This document shows positions 8,193 through 17,956 of a stretch of 64,000 nucleotides of DNA, one piece after another (within the stretch, counting starts at the first letter, position 1; each line of letters starts with the position of its first letter). The notes below the pieces were generated by a model. The model was given only the letters and a program-made list of their open reading frames with translations. It was not told where the DNA came from and did not search any database. A program made the translations under genes and the position numbers. The stretch comes from VRUE01 sp963698085 (lineage in GTDB: Bacteria > Actinomycetota > Thermoleophilia > Solirubrobacterales > 70-9), in contig OY969122.1 of the NCBI GenBank assembly GCA_963698085.1, positions 1,302,001 through 1,366,000 on the forward strand, in the 5' to 3' direction.

Positions 8193-8678
8193 TCATTGCC
8201 TGCACTCCCGGGCCTGTTTACGCGGCGCCCGGTGCAAGCGCATCACGCCACCGGGCACGAGCGTCCGGTCTTCGCCGAGCATTTTGACCCGCAGCTTGTA
8301 GCGCCCCGGCGCCGCCGTGCCGTCGTTGCGCACTCGACCGTCCCAGAAGAAGGTGAAGAAGCGGTAGCGCTTCAGGTACGTATCGCGGGCGAGGGTGACG
8401 ACGAGCTTGCCGCCCGGCTTCACCACCTGCACATGCGCCTGGTCGGAGCGGGTCATGCGGAAACGGATGCGGATGTGGTCAAAGCGGCAATCGTCGTTGG
8501 GCGTAAAGGCACGGACCGGTTCATCGTCGCGGTCGGCGTAGGGGACGGCGCGGAAGCCCACGCGGTCGAGCACGAGTGGGTCGCGCTTGAGGTGCTGCGA
8601 CCAGGCGAAGGCGGCGATCGTGGCAACGACGAGCAGGGCGAAGACGATCGCGCCGGCGCTAGCCGGCCGTCGAGGCAT
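8193..8678 (-). CDS. Membrane-anchored protein with FlgD-type Ig-like fold
   Basis: A 161-residue protein with one N-terminal membrane segment (AIVFALLVVATIAAFAW) and an extracellular beta domain. The segment FFWDGRVRNDGTAAPGRYKLRV matches the WDG-x-PxGxY signature of FlgD Ig-like domains, which occur widely in secreted and envelope proteins. The ATG start at 8678 overlaps the 3' end of the LytR_C gene by 20 bp, so translation is probably coupled. No enzymatic motif is visible. A structural role at the cell surface is inferred from the context alone. Confidence 0.7.
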   Translation of the reverse strand: MPRRPASAGAIVFALLVVATIAAFAWSQHLKRDPLVLDRVGFRAVPYADRDDEPVRAFTPNDDCRFDHIRIRFRMTRSDQAHVQVVKPGGKLVVTLARDTYLKRYRFFTFFWDGRVRNDGTAAPGRYKLRVKMLGEDRTLVPGGVMRLHRAPRKQARECRQ

Positions 8679-9447
8679 TGTCCTCGCCGATCACGACCGC
8701 GACCGGTGCGCCCGCCGAGAGCGAGGCGATCTCCGAGTTCATCGGCCGCACCCGCGAGATCTGCAGCGAGGTGGCCACCCGATGCGCCTCGCGGCCGTTG
8801 CCCTGCGAAAACATGACGACGCTGTCGGCGAAGCTCGAGCGGCTGTTGGTTACCGCACCGAGCTCGAAGCCCTTGCGCTCGACCATGTCGCCGTAGGTGC
8901 CCGCCAGCCCCTCGACCGCGGTGCCGTTGAGCACGGTCACCTCGATCTCGCTCGGCTTGAGCGTCTGCGAAGCCCCCTTGCCGCCTTTGCCGTCGCCCTC
9001 GCTGTCGGACCCGCCGAGGACGGCGAAGGCGACGCCGCCTGCGACCAACGCCAGGACGACGAAGATCGCCACCAGGTAACGCGGCTCGCCGAGCCTGCTG
9101 CGGGCGCCGGTGCTCCCGTCGCCGCCCCCGAAGCGCTCGCGCAAGCGCTCCGTGCGGGTCAGTTCCGGCAGCCCCGCCTCGCGGCGCTCGCGGCGGTGCT
9201 CGCGCAGGTCGGCCGCGCGGCGCTCGGCCTCCCGCGCCTCTTCCAGCTTGCGCATCTCCTCGGCACGCTCGGAGGCGGCGGCGGACGTCGTCTCCTTGCG
9301 CTCGGCGTCGCGCTCGGGCGCCGACCCCGCCCACTCGCGCAAGCGGCGAATGTCGCGCCCCTGGGCGAATGAGAGCAAGGCGAGCACGGCCAGGCCAAGA
9401 AAAGCGACCAGACCCGCGAAAGCCCCTATTTCCTTGATCAGCTCCAA
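8659..9447 (-). CDS. LytR C-terminal domain (LytR_C) membrane protein
   Basis: About 262 residues from a TTG at 9447, 18 bp after the capD stop; the open frame extends further upstream, but only inside capD. Order: N-terminal membrane segment (IGAFAGLVAFLGLAVLALL), a charged Arg/Glu-rich coiled-coil-like stretch (ERKETTSAAASERAEEMRKL onward), a second membrane segment (YLVAIFVVLALVAGGVAFAV), then a LytR_C domain: IEVTVLNGTAVEGLAGTYG and EAHRVATSLQ. LytR_C domains accompany envelope glycopolymer ligases of the LCP group, but no LCP catalytic domain is present here. Likely an envelope accessory protein. Confidence 0.75.
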   Translation of the reverse strand: MELIKEIGAFAGLVAFLGLAVLALLSFAQGRDIRRLREWAGSAPERDAERKETTSAAASERAEEMRKLEEAREAERRAADLREHRRERREAGLPELTRTERLRERFGGGDGSTGARSRLGEPRYLVAIFVVLALVAGGVAFAVLGGSDSEGDGKGGKGASQTLKPSEIEVTVLNGTAVEGLAGTYGDMVERKGFELGAVTNSRSSFADSVVMFSQGNGREAHRVATSLQISRVRPMNSEIASLSAGAPVAVVIGEDNASTAG

Positions 9448-9464
9448 GGGTTGGCTGCGAGAGG

Positions 9465-11348
9465 CTATCCGTCGTAGCCGACTGCCGCCGCGTCCCCACC
9501 CGGAGTGGTGATCAGGGCGACGACTTGCTCGGCCAGGTTGGCCTCGTCGCCGGCCAGCACCAGGTGCTCGAGCGAGTTCAGCGTCGACTCGACCCACTGC
9601 GGGTCGAGCGGCGCCTCGCGGACGGCACGGTGGATGCGCTTTGCCGCCGTCGGCCGCAGCTCCTCGCCGCTGCCGAAGAGCTCCTCGTGCAGCTTCTCGC
9701 CCGGGCGCGGCTGGGTGAACTCGATCGCGATCTCCGCCCCCGGCTCGTAGCCTGCGAGGCGGATCATGTTGTTGGCGAGGTCGACGATCTTTACCGGCTC
9801 GCCCATGTCGAGGACGAAGACCTCGCCGCGGCCGGCGCCGATGTCGCCGGCGCGGATCACCAGCTGCACCGCCTCGGGGATAGTCATGAAGTAGCGGGTC
9901 ATCTCGGGGTGGGTGACGGTGACCGGCCCACCGCGCTCGATCTGACTACGGAAGATCGGCACCACGCTGCCCGAGGAAGCGAGCACGTTGCCGAAGCGGA
10001 CGCTGGCGAAGCGGGTGCCGGGATGTTTGTGGCCAGCGGTCTCGACGATCCACTCGGCCATCGCCTTGGAGGCGCCCATCACCGTCTTCGGGTTGACCGC
10101 CTTGTCGGTGGAGACGAGGACGAAGCGCTCGACGTCTGAGGCGGCCGCGGTGTCGGAGGTGATCCGCGTCGCGATCGCGTTGTTGCGCACGGCCTCCAGC
10201 GGGTTGGCCTCCATCAGCGGCACGTGCTTGTAGGCGGCGGCGTGGAAGACGACACTCGGTTTAAAGCGCTGCATCGTCTCCAGCATCCGGTGCGGCTCGC
10301 GGCAATCGGCGAGCACCGCCTCGACGCTCGAGAAGTGGCGCTCCTCGACCATCTCGCGCTCGATCTCGAAGAGGTTGTCCTCGGCGTGATCGAGCATCAC
10401 CAGCAGCCGCGGCCCGACCCGGGCGATCTGGCGGCAGAGCTCGGAGCCGATCGAGCCACCGGCGCCGGTGACGAGGACGATGCGGTCGCGCAGGTAGGCG
10501 CCGACCGTGTCGAGCTCGACCACGATCGGGTCGCGCCCGAGCACGTCCTCGACCTGGACATCGCGCAGCTGCTTGCTGAGCTGGACGCCGCCGCGCAGCA
10601 ACTCGAACACGGTCGGCAGGGTGCGGACGCGGATCTCGCGCTCGCGGCAGGCGGCGACGACCCTGGCCCGCAGCGTCCCCGGCGCCGAGGGGATCGCGAT
10701 CACGACCTCGTCGGGCTCGGTGTCGTCGAGGATCGTCTCGATCTGCGCCGTCGTCCCCAGCACCTTGAGGCCGAGCATCCGCATCCCCTGTTTGCGCGCG
10801 TCGTCATCGACGAAGCCGATCGCGGTCGCCCCCAGGTTGGGATTGAGGTGCATCTCGCGGACGACCATCTGACCGCCGGAACCGGCGCCGATCACCAACA
10901 CCTCGTGCTTGGGCAGGCGGTGGCCGTGCGAGGGCCGCTCGACGATCAGCCGCACGGCGAGGCGGGCGCCGGTGATCAAAAAGAGGGTGAGGATGAAGTC
11001 CATCACCGCGACCGAGCGCGGCAGGTCGTACTCGAAGGGCTGCGCGACGGTGAAGAGGACGACGAGAATCGCGCTGGAGACGGCGACGGCACGAACGATC
11101 GTGAGGAAGTCGCGACCGCTGACGTAGCGCCACCACTTCTGGTAGAGGCCGAAGGCAGCGAAGACTGCCACCTTGCCGAGCGCGACGAAGGCGACGGCCT
11201 GCAGGAAGAGCGTCTCGTAGCGGGCAGGCAGGCCTTCGTCGAGGAAGCGCAGGCGGAACGCCAGGTAGAAGGCGAGCGCGACGAGCAGCGCGTCGGCGGC
11301 GACCTGAAGTACCCGGTTGCGGTAGACGGGGTGGTTCAACCGGTGCAT
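9465..11348 (-). CDS. NDP-sugar 4,6-dehydratase/epimerase, CapD/WbpM family
   Basis: 627 residues, the normal size for the long CapD/WbpM type. Four N-terminal membrane segments (residues about 10-110) precede a Rossmann region (VLVIGAGSGGQMVVREMH), then the catalytic extended SDR domain with VLVTGAGGSIGSELCRQI, VFHAAAYKHVPLMEANPLEA and the downstream STDKAVNPKTVMGASKAMAE. It would make the first modified sugar of a surface polysaccharide, such as a UDP-4-keto-6-deoxy-hexosamine. It is the first gene of a minus-strand operon, with DedA divergent 58 bp away. Confidence 0.92.
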   Translation of the reverse strand: MHRLNHPVYRNRVLQVAADALLVALAFYLAFRLRFLDEGLPARYETLFLQAVAFVALGKVAVFAAFGLYQKWWRYVSGRDFLTIVRAVAVSSAILVVLFTVAQPFEYDLPRSVAVMDFILTLFLITGARLAVRLIVERPSHGHRLPKHEVLVIGAGSGGQMVVREMHLNPNLGATAIGFVDDDARKQGMRMLGLKVLGTTAQIETILDDTEPDEVVIAIPSAPGTLRARVVAACREREIRVRTLPTVFELLRGGVQLSKQLRDVQVEDVLGRDPIVVELDTVGAYLRDRIVLVTGAGGSIGSELCRQIARVGPRLLVMLDHAEDNLFEIEREMVEERHFSSVEAVLADCREPHRMLETMQRFKPSVVFHAAAYKHVPLMEANPLEAVRNNAIATRITSDTAAASDVERFVLVSTDKAVNPKTVMGASKAMAEWIVETAGHKHPGTRFASVRFGNVLASSGSVVPIFRSQIERGGPVTVTHPEMTRYFMTIPEAVQLVIRAGDIGAGRGEVFVLDMGEPVKIVDLANNMIRLAGYEPGAEIAIEFTQPRPGEKLHEELFGSGEELRPTAAKRIHRAVREAPLDPQWVESTLNSLEHLVLAGDEANLAEQVVALITTPGGDAAAVGYDG

Positions 11349-11406
11349 AAGGGAAGCCCGAGTTTAGTTCCTGCCGTCCACGATCCCTACAATCCCCCGC
11401 TCTCGC

Positions 11407-12114
11407 ATGCTGCTTCTCGCCAGCGTCACCGACTTCTTCCTCGACCCGATCGTCAACGCGGGGACCGACTTCATCAGCTCCACGGGGCTGCCGGCGGTCT
11501 TCATCCTGATGGCGCTCGAGTCCGCCTGCCTGCCTGTCCCCAGCGAGGCGATCATGCTCTTCGCCGGCTCCAGCGTCGCCGCCGGGGAGCTGACGCTGTT
11601 CGGGGTCGTTGCCGCGGGGGTGCTCGGCAACCTGGTCGGCTCCTGGGCCGCCTACGCGGTCGGCTACTACGCGCGGCTCGATCTGCTGGAGAAAAACCGG
11701 CTGATCCACCTGCCGCCCAAGTACTTGAAATGGGCCGACGACTGGTTCGAACGCTACGGCGACGCGACCGTCTTCTTCACCCGCATGCTGCCGATCATCC
11801 GCACCTTCATCTCACTGCCGGCCGGTGTGGCGAAGATGCCCTTCTGGCGATTCACCGTGCTCACCCTGCTCGGCTGCATCCCCTGGGTGCTGATGCTTGC
11901 CTTGATCGGCCAAGCGGTCGGCGAGAACTGGGAGGAGTGGCGCGGACACTTGCACTACCTCGACTACGCCGTGGTCGCGGCTGTGCTCGGCGGCGCGATC
12001 TACCTGCTGATCCGCCGCTATCGCGGTGGCGGGCCGAAAGCGAAGCCGGAGGGTGCCGCCGGCGACGATCGCGGCGCTCGCGGCGAGGCGGCGTCTTCGA
12101 GCAGCAGCGCTTGA
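11407..12114 (+). CDS. DedA family membrane protein
   Basis: 235 residues with the DedA/SNARE-associated signature TVFFTRMLPIIRTFISLPAG followed by VAKMPFWRF. An amphipathic re-entrant N-terminal part precedes it (ALESACLPVPSEAIMLFAG), with the conserved acidic residue. DedA proteins include undecaprenyl-phosphate and phospholipid flippases; the next gene being UppP, which makes undecaprenyl phosphate, supports a lipid-carrier recycling role. Its stop overlaps the UppP start (TTGA). The C-terminal tail is Ala/Ser-rich and probably disordered. Confidence 0.88.
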   Translation: MLLLASVTDFFLDPIVNAGTDFISSTGLPAVFILMALESACLPVPSEAIMLFAGSSVAAGELTLFGVVAAGVLGNLVGSWAAYAVGYYARLDLLEKNRLIHLPPKYLKWADDWFERYGDATVFFTRMLPIIRTFISLPAGVAKMPFWRFTVLTLLGCIPWVLMLALIGQAVGENWEEWRGHLHYLDYAVVAAVLGGAIYLLIRRYRGGGPKAKPEGAAGDDRGARGEAASSSSSA

Positions 12115-12920
12115 GCACCGCGGCTGACGGCAGAATCCCAGTCGCTCGCGCCCTAGCGCTGGGAATCGTCCAGGGGCCCGCTGAGCTGCTGCCCGTCTCC
12201 TCCTCCGCCCACATCGTCCTCATTCCCTGGCTGGTGGGGTGGGACTGGGAGCGGCTCGACCCGGAGGTGCGCAAGAGCTTCGAGGTCGCCGTCCACGGCG
12301 GTGCAGCGGTGGCGCTGCTGATCGGCCAGCGGGGGACGATCCTCGAAGAGCTGCGCCACTTCGACGGCCGCCGGGCGCTAACCCTGGGCCTCTCCTTCCT
12401 GCCCGCGGCATTGGTCGGCTACACCCTGGAGCGGCCGATCGAGCAACGGCTCGGCGGGCCAAAGGCGACGGCGCTCGGCCTGCTTGCCGGCGCGGCGGCG
12501 ATGCTGATCGCCGACACACGGCCGCAGCGGCGTGGCCGGGGCGACGCGACTCCGGCCGACGGGTTGGCCCTCGGCATCGCTCAGGCGGCGGCCCTTGCTC
12601 CCGGCGTCTCGCGCAACGGCGTCACCCTGGCGGCGGCCCGCTGGCGCCACTTCTCCCGCGACCAGGCGAACCTGCTCTCGCGCACGATCGCCCTGCCGAT
12701 CATCGTCGGCGCCACCGCCCTCAAGGGCGAGCGCCTGCGCCGCCGTGGCGCCTCCCCCTCGCTGCGCCGCTCGATGGCGATCGGCGTCGCTGCTTCCTTC
12801 GTCTCAACCCTCACCTCCCAGCGCCTGATCCACCTGGTCGAGCGCGACCGGGCGCTGTGGCCGTATGCGGCGTACCGAGCTGCGCTGGCCGCGGTAGTGC
12901 TGTCAAAACTCAGGCGTTAA
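12111..12920 (+). CDS. uppP: Undecaprenyl-diphosphatase
   Basis: 269 residues from a TTG at 12111 that overlaps the DedA stop, giving the usual BacA/UppP length. It hydrolyses undecaprenyl pyrophosphate to the monophosphate at the outer membrane face. The two family motifs are present: QGPAELLPVSSSAH (the first Glu of the canonical EGxTE motif is Gln, the second is kept) and APGVSRNGVTLAAARW with the catalytic Arg. The open frame also continues upstream antisense to capD, but that extension has no support. Gene order DedA-UppP suggests a lipid-carrier operon. Confidence 0.9.
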   Translation: MSTAADGRIPVARALALGIVQGPAELLPVSSSAHIVLIPWLVGWDWERLDPEVRKSFEVAVHGGAAVALLIGQRGTILEELRHFDGRRALTLGLSFLPAALVGYTLERPIEQRLGGPKATALGLLAGAAAMLIADTRPQRRGRGDATPADGLALGIAQAAALAPGVSRNGVTLAAARWRHFSRDQANLLSRTIALPIIVGATALKGERLRRRGASPSLRRSMAIGVAASFVSTLTSQRLIHLVERDRALWPYAAYRAALAAVVLSKLRR

Positions 12921-12936
12921 CAGGGAACTCCCAGAT

Positions 12937-13011
12937 TTGGAGAAACTTGGAGTTGATTTGGAGTTCGCTACAATTCCAAATCTTGGAGAAACTTGGAGTT
13001 GATTTGGAGTT
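12937..13011 (+). promoter_or_regulatory. Two 29 bp direct repeats with embedded promoter ahead of the Fic gene
   Basis: Perfect copies lie at 12937-12965 and 12983-13011, 46 bp apart start to start. Each holds three TTGGAG-type iterons at 10-11 bp steps, so six sites lie on roughly one face of the helix. A promoter fits inside: TTGGAG (12947-12952) as -35, a 16 bp spacer, TACAAT (12969-12974) as -10. The second repeat ends 3 bp before the Fic ATG and covers the expected ribosome site. This is the layout of an autoregulated operator; the Fic protein has a C-terminal winged-helix-like region that could bind it. Confidence 0.8.
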
Positions 13012-13014
13012 GGG

Positions 13015-14351
13015 ATGTTCATAGCTCGCGCCCCTGCTGTTCCCGAGCTGTTCAGCAAGCTGGACGGCGACGAGGTGATGGCGGCAATCAAAGCGCCCAC
13101 GACTGCCTGGGCAAGCGATCGCTACCTGCACTGGGACAAGCTCCGGCGATTGCCGTCGCCCAGCAGCTTGAATCCCGAGCAGCGTTGGCTGCGGATCAAA
13201 ATGGCCCGAATCGATGAGCTGCGGACGCTGCCGCTGACCGATCCCGACGGCACGGCGTTCACCTATGGCGTCATCGACAGCATGCTGCGGCAGCTCCACT
13301 ACATCGACCAGCGCTGCAGCGGCGAGGTTGCGATGGACGAGGTGGTGACCTCTGAGCGCCAGGCCGGGCGAAGGTTCCTCGTCAACTCACTGATGGAGGA
13401 GGCGATCCGCTCGAGTCAGTTGGAGGGGGCGACGACGTCTCGTCGCGCGGCCAAGGAAATGCTCAGAACTGGGCGCGAGCCTCGCGATCGCAGCGAGCGG
13501 ATGATCGCCAACAACTATCGAGCTCTCCAGTTCATGCGCGAGGAGATCGGCCCAACGCTGACCCCGGAGTCGGTTCTCGAGCTGCACAAGGTCGTCACCG
13601 AGGGGACTCTCGACGACCCATCAGCAGCCGGTCGCCTCCAGCGACCCGGAGAGGAGAGAGTGGCGGTCTTCGACCGAGACGATGGGCGGCCGATACACAA
13701 GCCGCCTCCCGCCGAGCAACTGCCCGAGCGAATGCGCCTCCTCTGCGACTTTGCGAACGAAGGAGATGATGGCGCCCGATTCGTCCATCCCGTGATCCGC
13801 GCGATCCTTTTGCACTTCTGGCTCGCCTATGACCATCCATTCGAGGACGGCAATGGGCGCACGGCGCGGATTCTCTTCTTCTGGTTGATGCGCGTCCGCG
13901 GCTACTGGCTGGCGGAGTACCTGCCGATCTCGCGGTTCATCCGAAACGCCCCTTCGAAATACGCTCGCGCCTTCATGGAAACGGAGACCGACGCAGGCGA
14001 CACGACCTATTTCCTCCTTCATCAGCTGAACGTGATCGAGAGAGCAATCGACGATCTTCATCTCTATCTGCAGAAAAAGACGACCGAAGTCAAGGACGTC
14101 GAGAGGCTCCTGGACGGGGCTGGCTACCTCAATGGTCGGCAGCTAGCCCTGCTTACGGACGCAGCGCGCGATCCCGATGCTTCGTATTCATTCGACAGCC
14201 ACGCCGCGAGCCATCGCGTGTCACACGAGACCGCTCGATCCGATTTGCGTGGCCTCGCCGGGCGGGGACTGCTCGTCCAGCGCCGCAAGGGGCGCAGACA
14301 TCTCTTCGAGCCCGCTCCTGACCTGCCGAAGCGCCTGAAAGAATCGCCAGC

Positions 14352-14355
<4 letters not shown>
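13015..14355 (+). CDS. Fic/DOC family protein with N-terminal inhibitory motif and C-terminal wHTH-like region
   Basis: 446 residues. The Fic active site is canonical, HPFEDGNGRTAR (His base and phosphate-binding loop), so AMP (or other NMP) transfer to a protein Ser/Thr/Tyr is expected. The inhibitory helix motif SSQLEG fits (S/T)xxxE(G/N) and lies N-terminal to the Fic core, which makes it a class II, self-inhibited Fic. After about residue 350, a helix-turn-helix-like region (HRVSHETARSDLRGLAGRGL, then a basic wing) suggests DNA binding and autoregulation through the upstream repeats. Its TGA overlaps the purM GTG. The target protein is unknown. Confidence 0.88.
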
Positions 14356-15358
<1,003 letters not shown>

Positions 15359-15362
<4 letters not shown>

Positions 15363-16870
15363 GCTCCCGCCCCTCCAGCTCGATGATCGGAACCGTTCTC
15401 TCCGGCCGCTACCGGCTGGAGGCGAAGCTGGGCAGCGGCGGCATGTCGACCGTCTACCTGGCCCGCGACGAGACGCTCGACCGGCCGGTCGCTGTCAAGG
15501 TCATGCACCGCGAGATGTCCGAGCAGGAGGACCAGCTGCAGCGCTTCCGCCAGGAGGCGCGGGCGGTCGCCAAGCTGACCCATCCCAACGTCGTCTCGGT
15601 GATCGACGCCGGCGAGGACGGCGGCCACCCCTACATCGTCTTCGAGTACGTCAAGGGCGAGACGCTGAAGCAGCGGATCGGCCGCGTCGGCGCACTCGAC
15701 ACCCAAGAGGCGATCGCCTACGCGATCGAGGTCGCGCGCGGCCTCAGCGTCGCCCACGCTCGCAACATGGTCCACCGCGACATCAAGCCGCAGAACGTGC
15801 TGATCGACGAGGAGGGTCGCGCCAAGCTGACCGACTTCGGCATCTCGCGCCAGCTCGAACAGGACGGCGTCACCGCCACCGGTCGCGTCCTCGGCACCAC
15901 CGATTACGTGGCGCCTGAGCAGGCGATGGGCAAAGGGGTCGACCCGCGCTCCGACATCTACTCGCTCGGCGTCGTCCTCTACGAGATGCTGATCGGCCAG
16001 GTCCCCTTCCACGCCGACAGCCAGGTCGGCGTGGCGATGAAACACGTCAACGAGGAACTGCCCGACGTGCAGCGGCGCCGGCCCGAGGTCTCGGCGGCGG
16101 TCGCCCTGGTGGTCGAGCGCTCGACGGCGAAGAACCCGGCCGAGCGCTACCAGACGGTCGCCGAGATGATCGACGACCTCGAGACCGCACTCGAGGTGGA
16201 GGCGGCGCGGGCTGGCACGACGACCGGCGAGGCGACCAGCGTGCTCGACGCGGTGCCGCCGCCGAAGCGCAAGCTCTCCGGCCGCGGGCGCTGGTCGTGG
16301 GCGGCGATCGCCCTACTGCTGCTCGTCGGCGGCGGCGCGCTGCTCGCTGTACAACTGATCTCGAGCGGGATCGGCGGCGGCGGTGCCAATAAGGGCAAGG
16401 GCGGCAACGTGGCGATCTCCGGCGCGACCGACTACGACCCCCAGGGGGACGGTGAAGAGATCGGCAGCAAGGTCGAACTCGCCGCCGACGGCGACCCGAC
16501 CGGCACCGCCTGGGAAACCGAGCACTACGACTCCGAGACCTTCGCCGGGACGAAGACCGGCCCCGAACCGGGCGTCGGCGTCTACGTCACCGCGACCTCT
16601 CCGGCGACGCCGCAGAAGATGATCGTGCGCAGCCCCACCCCTGGCTGGGACGCGCAGGTCTACGCCACTCCCGCCGGGCCGCCGTCGGACCTATCCGGTT
16701 GGGGCGAACCGGTAGGCGAGGTAAGCGGATCCGAGGAGACCCAGGAGATAGACCTGACCGTCCGCCAGCCCTCCACCTACTTCCTCCTCTGGTTCACCAA
16801 GGCCTCCGAAGCCCGCGACCAACCCGGCCGCTACCAGATCGAGATCAGCGACATCGAACTGTTGGACTGA
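15359..16870 (+). CDS. Membrane Ser/Thr protein kinase with extracellular discoidin-like domain
   Basis: 503 residues. The kinase domain (about 12-270) has the Gly loop LGSGGMSTVYLA, Lys in AVKVMH, HRDIKPQN, DFG and APEQ, all intact. One membrane segment follows (WAAIALLLLVGGGALLAVQL). The extracellular part has no PASTA repeats. Instead it carries the actinobacterial motif TDYDPQGDGEE and a beta-rich region (YFLLWFTKA), like the discoidin-type domain at the end of mycobacterial MviN (Rv3910). It likely senses an envelope ligand. The ATG overlaps the purM stop. An IS481 copy inserted 9 bp after its stop. Confidence 0.88.
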
Positions 16871-16879
16871 CGGGTCTAG

Positions 16880-17952
16880 CTGACCCGCCTACATACCTTG
16901 TGAACCGCTGAGAAGCCATCCGGGCCCTCTCAGAGGCTTGGGGTGTCTACGCCCTACGGCCTCAAAGGAGGACCCGGATGAAGGTTCACGCTAACGCCGT
17001 TCTCGGACCCGCGGGACGGCTCGCGCTGGTGGAGGCGATCGAGTCGGGGATGACGCAGAAGGCCGCAGCTGCGGCCTTCTGCGTGGCGCCCGCGACAGCT
17101 CACCGCTGGTGGCATCGGCGCCTGAATGCCAGCGCCGAGGAAGTGCGCTCGGGCCGCTGGCTGCTCGACCGTTCCTCTCGCCCCCATCGCAGCCCACGGC
17201 TGCTCGACGCGAAGACCCAGAGGCAGATTCTGTGAGTGGCGCCGGCGCACCGGCTGGGGACCGCGCCTGGTGGCCGGCAAGGTCGGCCACCACCACTCGA
17301 CCGTCTGGAAGGTGCTCCACCGCCACGGCATCTCCCGGCCCGCCAGGGCGCCGCGGGAGGAGGCCCGGCGCTACGAGTGGCCCTGCCCCGGCGATCTCCT
17401 GCACATGGACACCTCGCGCTATGCGCGCTTCGAGCGCCCCGGGCACGCGGTCACCGGGGACCGCTCACAGCACTCACGCAAGTGGATGGATCCCGCTACC
17501 CGCGTCGGCTATGACTTCTGCCACGCGATCGTCGACGACCACTCCCGCCTGGCCTACGTCGAGCTTCATCCCGACGAGCGGGCAGCCACCGTCACCGGCT
17601 TCGTCGAGCGTGCGCTGGAGTTCTTCGGCTCGCATGGCATCGAGGCCAAGCGCCTGATGACCGACAACGCCTTCGCCTACGTCAAGAACCGCGCGCTGCG
17701 AGAGCTCCTTGCCTCCAGAGAGGTCAAGCACATCACCACCCAGCCCTATCGATCCCAGACCAACGGCAAGGTCGAGCGCTTCCACCAGACGATGGCGAGG
17801 GAGTGGGCCTACGGAATGGCCTACCGCTCCCACCGCCACCGCAACAAGGCCCTGCCACACTGGCTCACGCACTACAACGAGACCAGGCCCCACAGCTCAC
17901 TTGGAGGCCGGCCGCCGATCAGTCGCGTTCACAACGTCCGTGGGCAGGACAA
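16880..17952 (+). mobile_element. IS481-family insertion sequence with CTAG target duplication
   Basis: Imperfect terminal inverted repeats of about 26 bp: the left end reads inward CTGACCCGCC... to TTGTGAAC (16880-16905), and the right end's complement reads TTGTCCTGCC... to TTGTGAAC (17927-17952). CTAG(C) directly flanks both ends (16876-16879 and 17953-17956). Bordetella IS481 is known to target NCTAGN, so the site choice agrees with the family. The right copy of the target overlaps the TAG stop of the adjacent ddl gene. Confidence 0.75.
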
Positions 17953-17956
17953 CTAG
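16978..17956 (+). pseudogene. IS481-family transposase, frameshifted
   Basis: The N-terminal frame (16978-17235; HTH segment MTQKAAAAAFCVAPATAHRW) ends at a TGA. The catalytic part continues in the next frame to 17956. Dropping one T near 17233 gives a continuous reading ILEWRRRTGWGPRL. The DDE-type integrase core is otherwise complete: HMDTSRYARF, MTDNAF and NGKVERFHQ supply the acidic triad. There is a strong ribosome site (AAAGGAGG) before the ATG. It is a decayed copy, a programmed frameshift, or a sequencing error. Confidence 0.8.

Noticed and set aside
10224..12110. 898-codon plus-strand open frame running across capD, DedA and UppP
   Set aside because: Only the part from 12111 (UppP) is real. 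The rest is antisense to capD and out of frame with DedA, and its translation is low-complexity Asp/Arg/His-rich as expected from high-GC shadow frames.
17230..17240. prfB-like programmed +1 frameshift in the IS481 transposase
   Set aside because: CTG TGA G resembles the prfB layout in having a leucine codon before TGA, but the slipped codon would not re-pair with the same tRNA and no upstream stimulator is seen; mutation or error is simpler.
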